64,000 nt of DNA from Enterococcus moraviensis ATCC BAA-383. Its GTDB lineage: Bacteria; Bacillota; Bacilli; Lactobacillales; Enterococcaceae. Under the pieces are notes generated by a model that saw nothing but the letters and a program-made list of their open reading frames with translations, made no database searches and was not told the DNA's origin. A program made the translations under genes and the position numbers. Where the stretch lies: NCBI RefSeq assembly GCF_000407445.1, contig NZ_ASWB01000002.1:558001-622000 (forward strand), written 5' to 3'. Shown here piece after piece: positions 43,050 through 51,308 of this stretch; within the stretch, counting starts at the first letter, position 1; the number at the start of each line of letters is the position of its first letter.

Positions 43050-44243
43050 ATGGAAACTTTTAACGACTATATTGCAAAATTGGACAAATTAGAATTTGAT
43101 AAAATGTACGAAAACGACTTCTTCTTAACATGGGAAAAAACTCGTGATGAATTGGAAGCAGTGTTTACAGTAGCAGATACATTGCGCTATTTGCGTGAAA
43201 ATAATATTTCAACGAAAATTTTCGATAGCGGTTTGGGAATTTCATTATTCCGCGATAACTCAACAAGAACTCGCTTTAGTTTTGCTTCTGCTTGTAACCT
43301 TTTAGGATTAGAAGTACAAGATCTTGATGAAGGAAAAAGCCAAATTTCTCATGGTGAAACCGTTCGTGAAACAGCGAACATGATTTCATTCATGGCAGAC
43401 ATTATCGGAATTCGTGATGATATGTATATCGGTAAAGGAAACACCTACATGCGCGAAGTGTCAGAATCTGTGCAAGAAGGACATAAAGATGGCGTGTTAG
43501 AACAACGTCCAACCTTAGTTAACTTACAATGTGATATCGATCATCCAACGCAAGCGATGGCAGATGCTTTGCATTTGATCCATGAATTCGGCGGCGTTGA
43601 AAACTTGAAAGGTAAAAAAGTTGCGATGACTTGGGCTTACTCACCTTCATATGGTAAACCATTATCTGTTCCTCAAGGAATCGTAGGTTTGATGACACGT
43701 CTTGGTATGGATGTTGTTTTAGCTCATCCAGAAGGCTATGAAATCATGCCAGAAGTAGAAGAAGTTGCGAAGAAAAATGCAGCGGAAGCTGGCGGTTCAT
43801 TTACCAAAACAAATAGTATGGCAGAAGCATTCAAAGATGCAGATGTTGTATATCCTAAGAGTTGGGCGCCATTTGCAGCGATGGAAAAACGCACACAATT
43901 ATACGGTGAAGGTGATCAAGCCGGTATCGATAAACTAGAAAAAGAATTACTTGCTCAAAATACCAACCATAAAGATTGGGAATGTACAGAAGAATTAATG
44001 AAAACAACAAAAGATGGCAAAGCGTTGTATATGCACTGCTTACCTGCTGATATCACAGGCGTAAGCTGTGAAGAGGGAGAAGTTGAAGCATCTGTCTTTG
44101 ACCGTTATCGTGTTGAACTATACAAAGAAGCAAGCTACAAACCATATATCATTGCAGCGATGATTTTCTTGAGTAAAGTGAAAAGTCCGCAAGCAACATT
44201 AAAAGAGCTTGAAAAGAAAGCAACACCTAGAGAAGTAAAATAA
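43050..44243 (+). CDS. ygeW: Knotted carbamoyltransferase YgeW
   Basis: A 397-residue transcarbamylase. The carbamoyl-phosphate loop S71-T-R-T-R75 and the HCLPADI block are intact, and the insertions typical for YgeW are present compared with OTC. In this route it may run in the phosphorolytic direction, giving carbamoyl phosphate for ArcC and diaminopropionate for DpaL; this is inference. AGAGGAG precedes the ATG. Strong RNA hairpins lie on both sides of the gene. Confidence 0.92.
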   Translation: METFNDYIAKLDKLEFDKMYENDFFLTWEKTRDELEAVFTVADTLRYLRENNISTKIFDSGLGISLFRDNSTRTRFSFASACNLLGLEVQDLDEGKSQISHGETVRETANMISFMADIIGIRDDMYIGKGNTYMREVSESVQEGHKDGVLEQRPTLVNLQCDIDHPTQAMADALHLIHEFGGVENLKGKKVAMTWAYSPSYGKPLSVPQGIVGLMTRLGMDVVLAHPEGYEIMPEVEEVAKKNAAEAGGSFTKTNSMAEAFKDADVVYPKSWAPFAAMEKRTQLYGEGDQAGIDKLEKELLAQNTNHKDWECTEELMKTTKDGKALYMHCLPADITGVSCEEGEVEASVFDRYRVELYKEASYKPYIIAAMIFLSKVKSPQATLKELEKKATPREVK

Positions 44244-44265
44244 GCTCTACTCAATCACTGGCATG

Positions 44266-44497
44266 AAGTGAGATGCTTTCTCTATTGATGAGGATAACCA
44301 TAAGTAAACTAATTTGCTCTCTTTAGAAAACTAGCAATAAGAATAAGACCTTTCCAAGTCCATTTATGAAAACAATCAGATAAGGATAAAACAAGCTTGA
44401 AAGAATCTGCTGTCTACAGATTCCGACCACTTCATGCAAGGCTTTGTTTTTCCTTATCCATCATCGATATGATTTATTGAGAGAAAGCATCTTACTT
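44266..44497 (+). other. Large nested RNA hairpin region between ygeW and arcC
   Basis: The 310-base gap carries no gene. AAGTGAGATGCTTTCTCT (44266-44283) pairs with 44480-44497 over 18 bp with one G-U pair. A second stem joins 44379-44399 (starting GATAAGGA) with 44437-44458. A third, GAATCTG/CAGATTC, lies at 44403-44423 with a seven-base loop. The nesting is exact and suggests one long folded element. No T-run follows. A MITE remnant is an alternative, but no target duplication is seen. Confidence 0.7.
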
Positions 44498-44553
44498 TTA
44501 AAATAATCGATAAATAAAAATAACAATAAAATAAAAATGAGGTGAATAGCTGA

Positions 44554-45501
44554 ATGGTAAAACGTGTAGTAGTTGCGTTGGGTGGAAATGCGCTTGGCGA
44601 CAATTTAACAGAACAAATGACTGCAGTGAAAGATACATCGAAAGCTATTGCAGATTTGATCGAGGCAGGATATGAAGTAATCTTGTCTCATGGAAATGGA
44701 CCACAAGTTGGGATGATCCAACTAGCAATGGAAGAACTTTCATTGAGTAATCCTAGTAAATATCCAACAATTCCATTATCAGTATGTGTAGCAATGAGTC
44801 AAAGTTATATTGGCTATGATCTACAAAATGCCTTACGAGAAGAATTATTGAGTCGTAATTTAGAACAAGCAGTGGGAACGGTGATTACACAAGTAGCCGT
44901 TGATCCAAAAGACCCTGCATTTGACCATCCAGCCAAACCAATCGGTCGCTTTATGACCAAAGAAGAAGCGGATGCGCTTGTGAAAGAAAAACAAATAACG
45001 GTGGTTGAAGATTCTGGTCGTGGGTATCGTCAAGTTGTGGCCTCACCAAAACCAAAAGAAATTATTGAAATCCAAACGATCACTTCTCTGATCAACGCAG
45101 GTCAATCGGTGATTGCCTGTGGCGGCGGTGGCATTCCAGTAGTTAAAGAAGGCAATCATTTAAGCGGCGCAGCAGCGGTAATTGATAAAGATTTCTGTAG
45201 CGAGCTATTAGCGGAATTGGTTGATGCAGACTTACTGATCATTTTGACAGCGGTAGAAAAAGTTTGTGTAGACTTTGGTAAACCAACGCAAAAGGAATTA
45301 AGTCATGTTTCGACAAGTGAAATGAAAAAACACGCAGCAGATGGTCAGTTTGCACCAGGCTCAATGTTGCCAAAAGTGGAAGCCGCAATTCAATTTGCTG
45401 AATCAAAACCAGGACGCAAAACATTGATCACATTATTAGAAAAAGCAAAAGATGGCATCGAAGGCAAAACAGGTACGATCATTGAACAACAAACGAAATA
45501 A
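44554..45501 (+). CDS. arcC: Carbamate kinase
   Basis: A 315-residue enzyme that makes ATP from carbamoyl phosphate and ADP. The N-terminal VVALGGNALGD and the later CGGGGIPVV and DKDFCSELLAELVDAD blocks are diagnostic. ATGAGGTGAATAGCTG provides the ribosome binding site. No arginine deiminase genes are near, so this copy serves the ygeW branch and yields the ATP of the pathway. Confidence 0.95.
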   Translation: MVKRVVVALGGNALGDNLTEQMTAVKDTSKAIADLIEAGYEVILSHGNGPQVGMIQLAMEELSLSNPSKYPTIPLSVCVAMSQSYIGYDLQNALREELLSRNLEQAVGTVITQVAVDPKDPAFDHPAKPIGRFMTKEEADALVKEKQITVVEDSGRGYRQVVASPKPKEIIEIQTITSLINAGQSVIACGGGGIPVVKEGNHLSGAAAVIDKDFCSELLAELVDADLLIILTAVEKVCVDFGKPTQKELSHVSTSEMKKHAADGQFAPGSMLPKVEAAIQFAESKPGRKTLITLLEKAKDGIEGKTGTIIEQQTK

Positions 45502-45521
45502 GTAAGAGAAGGAGTGAGTCG

Positions 45522-45902
45522 ATGACAAACCAAATGGTCAACTCAACAAATGCTCCAGCCGCTGTAGGACCTTATTCTCATTCAGTATTAGCTGGACAAA
45601 CACAATACATTTCTGGTCAATTAGGGTTAGATCCAGTTAGCGGAGAAATGAAAGAAACTGTGGAACAACAAGCAGAACAAGCCTTGATCAATTTAGGAGC
45701 TATTTTAAAAGAAACGGATATGACGTATGACAATGTTGTAAAGACAACAGTATTTTTAAAAAATATGTCGGATTTTGGTAAAATCAATGCTATTTATGGT
45801 AAATACTTTTTGAAGACACTTCCAGCTCGTTCTTGTATTGAAGTATGTGAATTGCCTAAGAATGGACTTTTTGAAGTAGAAGCAGTCGCAGTCAAAAATT
45901 AA
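45522..45902 (+). CDS. ridA: RidA family enamine/imine deaminase
   Basis: A 126-residue YjgF/RidA protein with the key Arg103 (PARSCIEV), Tyr18-Ser19 (GPYSH) and terminal Glu in EVEAVAV. It hydrolyses 2-aminoacrylate and similar imines. DpaL, encoded four genes upstream, forms 2-aminoacrylate as intermediate, so RidA probably works for this pathway. AAGGAG precedes the ATG. Confidence 0.93.
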   Translation: MTNQMVNSTNAPAAVGPYSHSVLAGQTQYISGQLGLDPVSGEMKETVEQQAEQALINLGAILKETDMTYDNVVKTTVFLKNMSDFGKINAIYGKYFLKTLPARSCIEVCELPKNGLFEVEAVAVKN

Positions 45903-45926
45903 TTTTTGAGAATTTCCTGATCAAAG

Positions 45927-45971
45927 AAAAGGGTTGCGGATTTTTAAACTCGGATAAGTGCAGTCCTTTTT
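45927..45971 (+). terminator. Possible weak terminator between ridA and the permease gene
   Basis: AAAAGG...TTGC pairs with GCA...CCTTTT around a long loop, followed by a short T-run. It could reduce read-through to the permease gene. Confidence 0.35.
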
Positions 45972-46001
45972 AAAATAAAAAGCGAAGAAGGAAACTTGCC
46001 T

Positions 46002-47321
46002 ATGAGTGAAAAACAAGAAAAGGCCTTGTTTAATTACGATGCCAAGTTATCAATCAAAGAAGCTGTTCCGATGGGCTTACAGCACGTAGTAGCAGCAGTA
46101 GTTGGGATCGTTACGCCAGGAATCATGATTGCAAAAGTTTGTAATCTGAGTTCAGGTGACACAACGATCATGATTCAAACGTCACTGATTTTCTCTGCCG
46201 TAGCAACCTTTGTTCAACTTTTTCCGATTTTTGGAAAAGTAGGCTCAAGGTTACCAGTTATGATGGGCGCAAGTTTTGCTTATGTTCCAATTTTAATGGC
46301 TATTGGGGGAGATTTTGGAATTGCCGCAATTTTTGGTGCACAACTAGTTGGGAGTATTTTAGTCATCTTAGTGGGACTATCCATAAAAAAAATTCGAGTT
46401 TTATTTCCGCCACTTGTTACTGGTACAGTTATCTTGAGTATCGGCCTATCTCTTTTCCCAGTTGCAATCAAATATATGGCGGGAGGTGCTGGTAGTCCTG
46501 ATTTTGGTTCTGTTCAAAATTGGTTAGTAGCATTACTAACGTTTGGTGTGGTATTTTACTTTAATTATTTTTCAAAAGGGTTTCTTAAACTATCGTCTAT
46601 TTTAAATGGAATGATCATTGGTTATGTTGTTTCGTTGTTTCTAGGGATGGTTAATTTTACACCAGTCAAAGAAGCTTCTGTTTTCCAAGTGATCACACCA
46701 CTTTACTTTGGATTAGATTTTCAAATCGTACCGATTTTGACATTAGTTGTAATGTTTATTGTTGATGCAGTGCAAGCCATTGGTCAATTTACTGCAACAA
46801 CTGTTGGTGCAATGGATCGGGAACCAACTGATAAAGAGCTTTCTGGCGGTATTATGGGAAGTGGTTTCTCTAATTTTATTGGGAGCTTCTTTGGGTCGGT
46901 CCCTGTTGCGACATTTGGTCAAAATGTTGGATTAGTGACTGTAACAAGAGTAATCAATAAATATGTCATGGTTTTTGCTTCAGTTATTTTACTGGTAGCA
47001 GGTTTTGTACCTAAAGTGGCATCTATTTTAACCACGATTCCCTATGCAGTGATTGGTGGGGCAACCGTATCGGTTTTTGCATCGATTTCGATGACAGGTG
47101 TACGAATGATATCCTCTCAAGCGCTAACGCCTAGAAACACCGGTGTAGTGGGCATCTCATTAGCTTTTGGAATAGGTGTCACGTTATCAGTTGGCTGTTT
47201 AAGCGGATTTCCACCTTGGGTCACCACTATTTTTGGTAATTCAGAAGTAATATTGACTACAATCGTGGCAGTTCTATTAAATGTCGTACTAAAAGAAGAA
47301 CCACAAGTGGCACTTGAATAA
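46002..47321 (+). CDS. Xanthine/uric acid permease, NCS2 family
   Basis: A 439-residue transporter with about 12-14 membrane helices. The N-terminal MGLQHVVAAVVGIVTPGIM, the motif GAMDREPTDKELSGGIMGSG and QNVGLVTVTRV are typical of the nucleobase-cation symporter-2 family. The ATG at 46002 is preferred over a TTG two codons upstream because GAAGAAGG is better spaced. Its position points to import of xanthine or uric acid for the neighbouring enzymes. Confidence 0.9.
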   Translation: MSEKQEKALFNYDAKLSIKEAVPMGLQHVVAAVVGIVTPGIMIAKVCNLSSGDTTIMIQTSLIFSAVATFVQLFPIFGKVGSRLPVMMGASFAYVPILMAIGGDFGIAAIFGAQLVGSILVILVGLSIKKIRVLFPPLVTGTVILSIGLSLFPVAIKYMAGGAGSPDFGSVQNWLVALLTFGVVFYFNYFSKGFLKLSSILNGMIIGYVVSLFLGMVNFTPVKEASVFQVITPLYFGLDFQIVPILTLVVMFIVDAVQAIGQFTATTVGAMDREPTDKELSGGIMGSGFSNFIGSFFGSVPVATFGQNVGLVTVTRVINKYVMVFASVILLVAGFVPKVASILTTIPYAVIGGATVSVFASISMTGVRMISSQALTPRNTGVVGISLAFGIGVTLSVGCLSGFPPWVTTIFGNSEVILTTIVAVLLNVVLKEEPQVALE

Positions 47322-47347
47322 CTGAAAGGATGTTCTTTTTAAAAAAG

Positions 47348-47394
47348 ATGCAAAAGATAAATGAATAGACTGATTTGTCTTTTGCATTATTTTT
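47348..47394 (+). terminator. Terminator after the purine permease gene
   Basis: ATGCAAAAGA and TCTTTTGCAT form a perfect 10-bp stem followed by a T-rich tract. It divides the catabolic block from the molybdenum block. Confidence 0.85.
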
Positions 47395-47428
47395 ATGAAG
47401 AACTAATTTGATTGAAGGAAAATAGCGA

Positions 47429-48010
47429 ATGAATAATTTTTTTCTAGAAGGAAACAAATTTATCGGAAAGTCTACTTTATTACGAGAAGCAATTCGTGCA
47501 ACAAATAGTTCCGTTAGTGGTTTTTATGTGGAACGTAACGTCAATAGCAAAGGTCAAATCATTGGGTTTGAATTAAGAGATGCGAAAGAATTGATTCAGG
47601 AGAAACCGAATAAAACACCTAATTTGGATCATCTATTTATCCAAACAAAAAATGGAAAACAAACGAGAAACTTAAATGTGTTCGACACATTTGGTAAGAG
47701 ATTAGTAGAAGAAGCAAAGAATAGCCAGGCAGATGTTATCTTGTTGGATGAAATTGGTGGGATTGAGTTATTATCAAAACCATTTACAACAGCACTTTCA
47801 CTATTGATCCAACAACCGAGAAAGGTTATAGGTGTCTATAAATCAGAATCCAATTATCAAAAACAACATATGCGTCAATCATTTGAAGTGGAACATCAGA
47901 GAAAAGTACTAAGACAAACAATTCTAAAAGATGAAGGACAGCTAGTAGCGCTTAATCGGGAAAATTATTTTTCTGTCAAAAAACAGCTGATTGAATTTTT
48001 GAAGAAATGA
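47429..48010 (+). CDS. THEP1/NTPase_1-like nucleoside-triphosphatase
   Basis: A 193-residue P-loop protein. Walker A is unusual (EGNKFIGKST, about 8-17), and Walker B reads ILLDEIGGIELL (about 104-115), as in the PF03266 family. The middle FYVERNVNSKGQIIGFEL is also typical. The gene stands at the head of the ModE-XdhC-Mo transporter block. A role in molybdenum cofactor handling (MobB-like) is possible but not shown. Confidence 0.68.
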   Translation: MNNFFLEGNKFIGKSTLLREAIRATNSSVSGFYVERNVNSKGQIIGFELRDAKELIQEKPNKTPNLDHLFIQTKNGKQTRNLNVFDTFGKRLVEEAKNSQADVILLDEIGGIELLSKPFTTALSLLIQQPRKVIGVYKSESNYQKQHMRQSFEVEHQRKVLRQTILKDEGQLVALNRENYFSVKKQLIEFLKK

Positions 48011-48062
48011 TTTTTTTTAGCATACGTTATCTTTTCTGAGTATAACGAAAGGAGGTTTTAGT

Positions 48063-48449
48063 ATGAAGGGGCAAGAAGCATTTAATTACACACTTAATTT
48101 AAAATTACGGACAAATCGAATCTTTTTTGGACCAGGAGTTGTTGAATTACTTCAACGTATTACTCAAACAGGTTCACTAAATACAGCGGCAAAACAGATG
48201 CGTATGTCTTACAACAAGGCGTGGCGGATGATCAAAAAAGCGGAAGAAGAGCTAGGGTATCCACTGGTCAACAAAAGTGTAGGAGGTAGCAATGGCGGCG
48301 GCTCGACTGTTACAGAACAAGGCAAACAGTTAACAGCGAAATTTCTGCTTTTTCAAAAAAAGACCTATCAAATCACCAACCACTATTTTTCAGAAATTTT
48401 TAGTGATGAATTAAATTCAAAGGACACAAAGTTGGAGGAAAGAGAATGA
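48063..48449 (+). CDS. ModE-like DNA-binding protein without the molybdate domain
   Basis: A 128-residue winged-helix protein of the ModE N-terminal type (about 14-100), with ITQTGSLNTAAKQMRMSYNKAWRMI as helix-turn-helix and the wing GGSNGGGSTVTEQG. The C-terminal molbindin domains of E. coli ModE are absent. GGAGG precedes the ATG, and the gene overlaps xdhC by ATGA. It is a candidate regulator of the Mo block. Confidence 0.85.
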   Translation: MKGQEAFNYTLNLKLRTNRIFFGPGVVELLQRITQTGSLNTAAKQMRMSYNKAWRMIKKAEEELGYPLVNKSVGGSNGGGSTVTEQGKQLTAKFLLFQKKTYQITNHYFSEIFSDELNSKDTKLEERE

Positions 48450-49459
48450 AAGAACTTTTTCTACAAATCATTAAAGCAATCAGACAAAAAGAAGATACCG
48501 TTTTAGTTACCGTCATCGAAAGTTCAGGGTCAACACCCAGAGGTGCAGGTGCACAAATGCTAGTTGGAAAATCAGGGCGAATCAATGGCACAATTGGCGG
48601 TGGTGCAGTTGAGTTTCGTGGAGAAAAAATTGCAAAAGAAATCGTAAAAAGTCACCTATCTAGAACCGAAAAATTTATTTTAGCGCCAAATGATGTAGCA
48701 GATTTGGGCATGATTTGTGGTGGAGATGTAGAACTTTTTTTTCAATACCTATCTTGGCAAGATGCCAATGTTCAGGAAATTTGTGGCGAAATCATTCGAC
48801 ATTTTGAATGCAATCAGCAATGTTGGCTGATCATGGAAGTCAATGCTGAAGGAGTTAATGATTTTGGTTTATACAGCCAAAAAAACGGATTACTTGGAGA
48901 TATACCAGCTGAACTAGAAAAGATGCAATTTAAGACAGGCTTGTCAAAAGCAGTTGTTGATGGAAAAGTTTATTCAATAGCGTCATTGCTGCAAACAGGA
49001 AAAGTTTTTGTATTTGGCGGCGGTCATGTTGCCCAAGCCGTGATTCCTATTTTGAAAACGTTGGATTTTTACTGTGTTGTTTTAGATGATCGTGAACATT
49101 TTCTAACAGAATCTATTTTTCCAGATGCAGATCAGCGGATGGTCATTGATTTGGGGAATATTGATGCCTCAATCCAAATAACCGAAGCAGATTATGCAAT
49201 TGTGATGACGCGTGGACATCAGTTTGATTTTCTTTTGGCCAAGCAACTATTGAACACACCTGCCCACTACATTGGGGTAATGGGAAGTAAACAAAAGATA
49301 GCGACACAGATCAGGAAGTTGAAAGAGTGCAGCTTTTCAATGTCGGATATAGCACGTATCAACATGCCGATCGGCTTAAAAATAAAAGCAGAAACACCAG
49401 CAGAACTTGCCATCAGTGTTGCTGGAGAGTTAATTGAAAAACGAGCAACAGCAAAATAG
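48446..49459 (+). CDS. xdhC: XdhC/CoxI family molybdenum hydroxylase maturation protein
   Basis: A 337-residue protein with an XdhC_CoxI domain at the N-terminus (VIESSGSTPRGAGAQMLV) and a Rossmann-type XdhC_C domain (about 185-330: VFVFGGGHVAQAVIPIL and VMTRGHQFD). In known systems XdhC binds Moco, protects it during sulfuration and inserts it into xanthine dehydrogenase. Here it may deliver a selenated cofactor. Confidence 0.88.
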   Translation: MKELFLQIIKAIRQKEDTVLVTVIESSGSTPRGAGAQMLVGKSGRINGTIGGGAVEFRGEKIAKEIVKSHLSRTEKFILAPNDVADLGMICGGDVELFFQYLSWQDANVQEICGEIIRHFECNQQCWLIMEVNAEGVNDFGLYSQKNGLLGDIPAELEKMQFKTGLSKAVVDGKVYSIASLLQTGKVFVFGGGHVAQAVIPILKTLDFYCVVLDDREHFLTESIFPDADQRMVIDLGNIDASIQITEADYAIVMTRGHQFDFLLAKQLLNTPAHYIGVMGSKQKIATQIRKLKECSFSMSDIARINMPIGLKIKAETPAELAISVAGELIEKRATAK

Positions 49460-49470
49460 GAGTGGAGTTA

Positions 49471-50502
49471 ATGAGGGACAGACAGTGGGTGAATAAACGG
49501 AAGAAAATGATTGTGTTAGGATCGATTTTCTTGTTTTTGCTTGTTTTTATCATCTCCTTCTTTTTAGGCAAGTTTCCAATTACGAGTGGAGAGTTCTTTC
49601 GAGCGATTCTAAATAAGATCATTCCATTGGAGCAAACCTGGAGTAGTCAAGTTGAGACCATTTTGTTTAAGATTCGTTTTCCACGAATCGTTATGGCGGC
49701 AGTGATTGGTGGTGGCATATCTGTGGCCGGTGCAACGTATCAAGCACTTTTTCAAAACCCCATGATTTCACAAGATATTTTGGGTGCTTCACAAGGTGCT
49801 GCTTTTGGTGCTGCAATTGGATTGTTTTTCGCTTTTACCTATGAACAAGTGATTGCATTATCCTTTATTTTTGGTTTATTAGCAGTGGGAGCAGTCCTTT
49901 TACTGAGTAAGTTTTTACGAACAGACTCTGTTTTGAATATGGTTTTGATTGGAATGATGGTGGGTTCGCTCTTTTCTTCGGCGGTTTCCTTTTTGAAATT
50001 AGTCGGAGATCCAACGAATACACTGCCAGCAATCACCTATTGGCTAATGGGAAGCTTGTCCTCAATAAAAATGCAAAACGTTGTGTTTGCGGCCCCATTG
50101 ATTTTAGTTGGAATGATCCCAATATTTCTGTTGCGGTGGCGATTGAACGTTCTTTCTTTAGGTGAAGAAGAAGCCCAGAGTTTAGGTGTGAATAGTCGTG
50201 TTTTACGAGTGATTTTAATTATGGCGGCGACGCTGATTACAGCAAGTGCGGTATCAGTCAGTGGCTTGATTGGTTGGGTGGGATTAGTTGTACCACATTT
50301 TTCAAGACTGTTAGTTGGAAATGACTACCGCTATAGTATTCCAGTAACCGCACTATTAGGCGGGACTTTTCTATTATTTGTAGATGATTTTTCCCGGCTG
50401 ATTTCTACGAGTGAGATACCGATAGGGATTTTGACCTCATTTATTGGTGCGCCAATATTTTTGTTATTGATTGCTAAAAATAATCGCTCGAGTCGAGAAT
50501 GA
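49471..50502 (+). CDS. FecCD/BtuC-type ABC permease, probably for molybdate or a related oxyanion
   Basis: A 343-residue membrane protein with about ten helices and the family blocks RFPRIVMAAVIGGGISVAGATYQALFQNP and SGLIGWVGLVVPHFSRLLVG. The ATG at 49471 has AGGAG eight bases upstream. This family carries siderophores, cobalamin and, as MolB in Haemophilus, molybdate and tungstate. The Mo-dependent neighbours favour the last. Confidence 0.88.
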   Translation: MRDRQWVNKRKKMIVLGSIFLFLLVFIISFFLGKFPITSGEFFRAILNKIIPLEQTWSSQVETILFKIRFPRIVMAAVIGGGISVAGATYQALFQNPMISQDILGASQGAAFGAAIGLFFAFTYEQVIALSFIFGLLAVGAVLLLSKFLRTDSVLNMVLIGMMVGSLFSSAVSFLKLVGDPTNTLPAITYWLMGSLSSIKMQNVVFAAPLILVGMIPIFLLRWRLNVLSLGEEEAQSLGVNSRVLRVILIMAATLITASAVSVSGLIGWVGLVVPHFSRLLVGNDYRYSIPVTALLGGTFLLFVDDFSRLISTSEIPIGILTSFIGAPIFLLLIAKNNRSSRE

Positions 50503-50514
50503 GGAGGAGTTTCA

Positions 50515-51288
50515 ATGTTGGAAGTAGCCGATTTAACGTTTGCTTATAAACAACAAAATATACTACAAAATATCTCATTCAAACTAGGATATGGACAATC
50601 TGTTTTTGTATTGGGGAAAAACGGTGTAGGGAAAAGCACGCTATTTAAATGTTTATTACGGCTGCTGAAGCCACGCACAGGAAGCATTAAAATCAATGAC
50701 CAATCAATTCAAATGTGTTCACGAAATGAACTGTCTCAGTTGATTTCCTATATTCCGCAAAATCAGCGGGGGACCTTTCATTTCACTGTTTTTGAAATGG
50801 TTCTAATGGGAACTACAGCTAGATTAAAAAACTATCAACAACCTGGCAAAATTGAAAATGAACTAGCAGAATCAGCATTAAAGGCACTAAATATTTCTCA
50901 TTTAAAGAATCGCTCGTATTCAGAAATAAGCGGTGGAGAGCAACAGCTTGTCATTATTGCGCGATCGGTAGCCCAGCAAAGTAAAATCATTATCATGGAT
51001 GAACCTTGCGCAAATCTTGATTATGGTAATCAAATTATGGTTTTGGAAATGATTCAAAAACTTGCAGAAGAAGGCTATTTGATTATTCAAGCGACCCATG
51101 ATCCAAACCATGCTTTACAGTACGCTGATTATGTTTTGATTTTACAAGAAGGATGCTTGTTACAAGGTGAGCCGAAAAAAATCTTAACAAGTCAACAATT
51201 AGAGGCCATCTATCATGTGCCGATTACTGTGCATCAACTGAATTCATCTGAACAAAGCATCTGTTTACCAAAAAAAAAAGTTTATTAA
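50515..51288 (+). CDS. ABC transporter ATP-binding protein (FecE/MolC type)
   Basis: A 257-residue ATPase with Walker A GKNGVGKST (about 40), signature ISGGEQQLVIIARSVA, Walker B IIIMDEPCANLD and H-loop QATHD. It is the partner of the permease 13 bases upstream. AGGAGG precedes the ATG. Confidence 0.92.
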   Translation: MLEVADLTFAYKQQNILQNISFKLGYGQSVFVLGKNGVGKSTLFKCLLRLLKPRTGSIKINDQSIQMCSRNELSQLISYIPQNQRGTFHFTVFEMVLMGTTARLKNYQQPGKIENELAESALKALNISHLKNRSYSEISGGEQQLVIIARSVAQQSKIIIMDEPCANLDYGNQIMVLEMIQKLAEEGYLIIQATHDPNHALQYADYVLILQEGCLLQGEPKKILTSQQLEAIYHVPITVHQLNSSEQSICLPKKKVY

Positions 51289-51308
51289 ACTAGAAAGGAT
51301 GAAACAAA

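Noticed and set aside
44266-44497. Miniature insertion element (MITE)
   Set aside because: The 18-bp outer arms would fit, but no target-site duplication is visible and the inner stems are nested around the same axis. Kept as a structured RNA, with MITE as an alternative.
45903-46001. Purine riboswitch before the permease gene
   Set aside because: The gap is too short and does not show the conserved three-way junction loops.
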